From Ianthella basta (taxonomy: Eukaryota > Porifera > Demospongiae > Verongiida > Ianthellidae): a stretch of 64,000 nt of DNA. Positions within the stretch are counted from its first letter, which is position 1; each line of letters begins with the position of its first letter. Below, piece by piece: positions 61,803 to 64,000 of the stretch. The stretch covers positions 297,501 to 361,500 of the forward strand of contig OZ025874.1 in the NCBI GenBank assembly GCA_964019415.1, in the 5' to 3' direction. Under the pieces are notes generated by a model. That model worked only from the letters and a program-made list of their open reading frames with translations, was not told where the DNA came from and ran no database searches. The position numbers were made by a program, and so were the translations under genes.

Positions 61803-64000
61803 CTACACTTTGGGTTTCTTCTCATCCCTACATTGAAGGTGGGTGAAGGGGAGGAGGGGAGAGGAAGGGGGAGAGAGAGAGGGGAGGGGAGGGGAGGGGA
61901 GAGGAAGGGGGAGAGAGAGAGGGGAGGGGAGGGGAGAGAGGGGAGGGGAGGGGAGGGAGAGAGGGGGAGGGAAGGGGAGGGGAGGGGAGAAAGGGAGGGA
62001 CTGAAGTTAAAGATCAGTAGTAAAGAATATCTATAAAGACACGCCGCACACATGCATGCACACACAGTAAGTCACCCTCTCTCCCTACTGCAGCCCTCTC
62101 ACCCTGGTGTGGCTGCATTAGGTGGGGGTCTCTTGAGAGGAGTCTTTGTGTCGGCAGGACGGGCATCCTGCAGCCATCTCACTTGAGTGGCAGGGCCATA
62201 CCTGGGGAGGGGAGGGGAAGGGAGGGGAGGGGAGGGGAGGGGAGGGGGAAGAGAGAGGAGGACAGGGGGAAGAAGCATTGTAACAGCCAGACGGTTCAAT
62301 TTGCGGTTATGAAAAGGGACAGCATGGCAATCCCTCACCCCTTATCGTTCTTTGCTGCTATCCTGAAGATGATGGCTGGTTTGCTGGTGGTGTCGATGTG
62401 TGCGTTGGCCAGCTGGGGGCGTGTGACACCACACACTGGGAGGCGGGGCCACAGTACACCCTGGCAAAGGCCATGGTCCCTGGCTGGGCCCCCGGCTGTG
62501 GCTTAAGGCCCAGGTACACCGAGTACTCTGTGATGGCACCAGCCGAGTTAGCCGGCGGCTCCCAGGAGAGGTGGGCTCCCTCCGCACTCTACATACAGGG
62601 GGAGGAGAGTTGCCATGGAGATGTACCCCACCTACTATGACACCCTCTGCACCGCCCACCTTGCTGATCCTGATGGCGGAGGGTGCACCAGGGAACCCCG
62701 GCATGCAGGTCTTGAAGGCAGTCACGTCACTGAAGCTCCCTGTCCCACAGGTGTTGATGGCGGCCACTCGGAACTTGTAGGCCTTGCCCGGCTGCAGCTC
62801 CTGGCGACGAGTCTCCATCTTCACTCCCTAGATGTCATGAATATTATTAAGTAATGAATCTCATTACATCCCACCATCTCCCTAGTTGCCACACCACATA
62901 CAGAGAACACCCACCTCTGTCACCTTGACTGTGGGGTCCTTTGGGACCTGGTAGCCAGTGACAGTGTACACGGTTGTCTTGACAATGTCCACATCATGCC
63001 ACGCCTCCTCCCCTCCCTCTTTGGAGGCACCCGAGCCCGGCATGATGTACTGTTGTATCTGGAGCAGGTAGCGATCAGCTGCAGAGGGAGGGAGGAAGGA
63101 GGAAGTGGGAGAAGGAAGGGGAGGGAAGACAGAAGGTCTAACACGCTGTGGCTGGTACACCATCATGTTGCCATGGTAACAATGTCCCTCCCCCACATAC
63201 CACAGGGTATGTGTGTCCACTGCAGCTCAAGTGTGTCAGTGCCTGCTCTAACGAGCTGGACGCGTGTGGGGGCGGGGGGAATCTCTGTTTCAAGGTACCA
63301 GAGGTCGTTACAGCACACCTGAGAGTGGGTGGGTGGAGAGGTGACACACCCCCACACACATCAGGTCATGTGACATCATGTGACACACAAGACTCATACC
63401 ACAACCCAGCACAGTCACTCCTTGAGTGCACACAACTCACTGGACGTGGACAGACACAAAATGTACACGATTTGAATAAAAACAAATTTAGCGTAGAGTT
63501 TCTTCCACCATTTGCTGTCTCCTCCTTCAGCTTACAACCGATCACTGCTCAACACACAACTATTACAGAGGAGTACATGGACAGTGCCGTAAGAAACATG
63601 CCCTAGGAGAGCACCACACAGCTGATCTACACCATGGGAAAGATGTGCTGAGGTTCCTGTTTCCAAATTTGCATAAAGAGGTGCCACGTTCACTAGAGAG
63701 TGCACACACTTCATTGCCCACACCAGCTACTTGAGACAATCATCAGCACAGTGGACTGATCTGAACTGTCTAACTTTCCTTCTTCTACTAAAACGTCAGA
63801 CACGTGCGACATTATATTATTGTCTTTAGTATTTGCATGTGCTGTGTTGTGTTATAAGTCTTGTGTGTCTCTATGGCAACTGTTCCCCCCCTCACCTGCA
63901 GTGGGCCCCTCACCTGGTTGTTCCACACCTTCTTGTAGCCGTCACGTCCACTCCACACGTACACCCTCGTATCCACGGCAGCGGCAGTGTGGCCTGCCCT
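61803..64000 (-). CDS. HCF: HCF (host cell factor) copy 3, 5' part outside the window
   Basis: Homologue of host cell factor (HCFC1/HCFC2), a nuclear chromatin cofactor that scaffolds histone-modifying complexes through an N-terminal Kelch propeller and paired C-terminal FN3 modules. Minus-strand exons: kelch exon (64000 to 63914, [18 protein letters not shown]), 63318-63201 ([20 protein letters not shown]), 63078-62915 ([15 protein letters not shown]), 62827-62660 ([32 protein letters not shown]), 62588-62339 ([30 protein letters not shown]), 62201-62103 ([11 protein letters not shown]), 61827-61803 (DEKKPKV, stop). All junctions fit. FN3 follows the kelch part with only a short linker, so the long repeat/cleavage region of vertebrate HCFC1 is absent and the layout is HCFC2-like. 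It keeps the residues lost in copy 2, so it is the best candidate for the working gene. Confidence 0.9.
63319..63913 (-). other. Intron of HCF copy 3
   Basis: About 595 bp between the last kelch exon and the CCNDLWYL exon. The copy 2 equivalent (39.05-39.66 kb) is clearly homologous. AATAAA-containing and AT-rich stretches occur, but there is no exon. Confidence 0.6.

Overview
The window is animal nuclear DNA: spliced genes with GT-AG introns, (TG)n and purine-tract microsatellites, long coding minisatellites, MITE-like elements, an RLE-type LINE and a young Ty3/Gypsy element. Host genes recognised are a SUCO/SLP1 (SUN-like domain) gene, an HCF gene with Kelch and fibronectin III parts but almost no linker, a coiled-coil gene, and a family of ankyrin-ROC-COR-death-domain genes. 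This family content (kinase-less DAPK-like ROCO proteins, CARD, death domains) suggests an invertebrate, plausibly a sponge or other early-branching animal. That placement is inference.

Layout. A SUCO-like gene (minus, 6429 down to 569, 3' end outside) is head-to-head with a 10-exon coiled-coil gene (plus, 6933-12580). From about 10 kb on, a segmental unit [coiled-coil gene (+) - ANK-ROC-COR-death gene (+) - HCF gene (-)] is present three times in variously decayed form. Unit 1: coiled-coil copy A, ANK gene 1 (13255-20254), HCF 3' fragment (21.2-21.66 kb). Unit 2: truncated coiled-coil copy B (21.66-24.08 kb), ANK gene 2 (24839-36482), HCF copy 2, a pseudogene (37.5-40.9 kb). Unit 3: ANK remnant (41.0-42.06 kb), HERO-like LINE (42.06-45.3 kb), coiled-coil copy C (45.6-48.3 kb), Gypsy element (48865-53282), ANK gene 3 (53670-60880), HCF copy 3 (61803 to the window end).

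The main discovery candidate is the ANK-ROC-COR-death locus. After a large first exon, its domains (death-fold modules, a 9-residue-repeat linker, a second GTPase module, a CARD, a death domain with a hydrophobic tail) lie on exons that nearly all begin and end in phase 1, so they can be added, lost or swapped without breaking frame. Gene 2 reads through eight exons totalling 8826 nt, an exact multiple of three, and predicts a 2941-residue, two-GTPase, multi-death-fold, tail-anchored protein. Gene 1 has a frame break in its linker exon and gene 3 has one in-frame TGA in its ankyrin exon. The paralogues also differ in number of a 34-residue ankyrin-like repeat (about 7, 2 and 17). The family looks like a fast-evolving intracellular sensor/death-signalling system; that role is inferred from domains only.

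A second item is a hammerhead-ribozyme-like motif with all three helices traceable at 1348-1393, and a related motif on the other strand at 1711-1743, both inside inverted repeats in the big SUCO intron.
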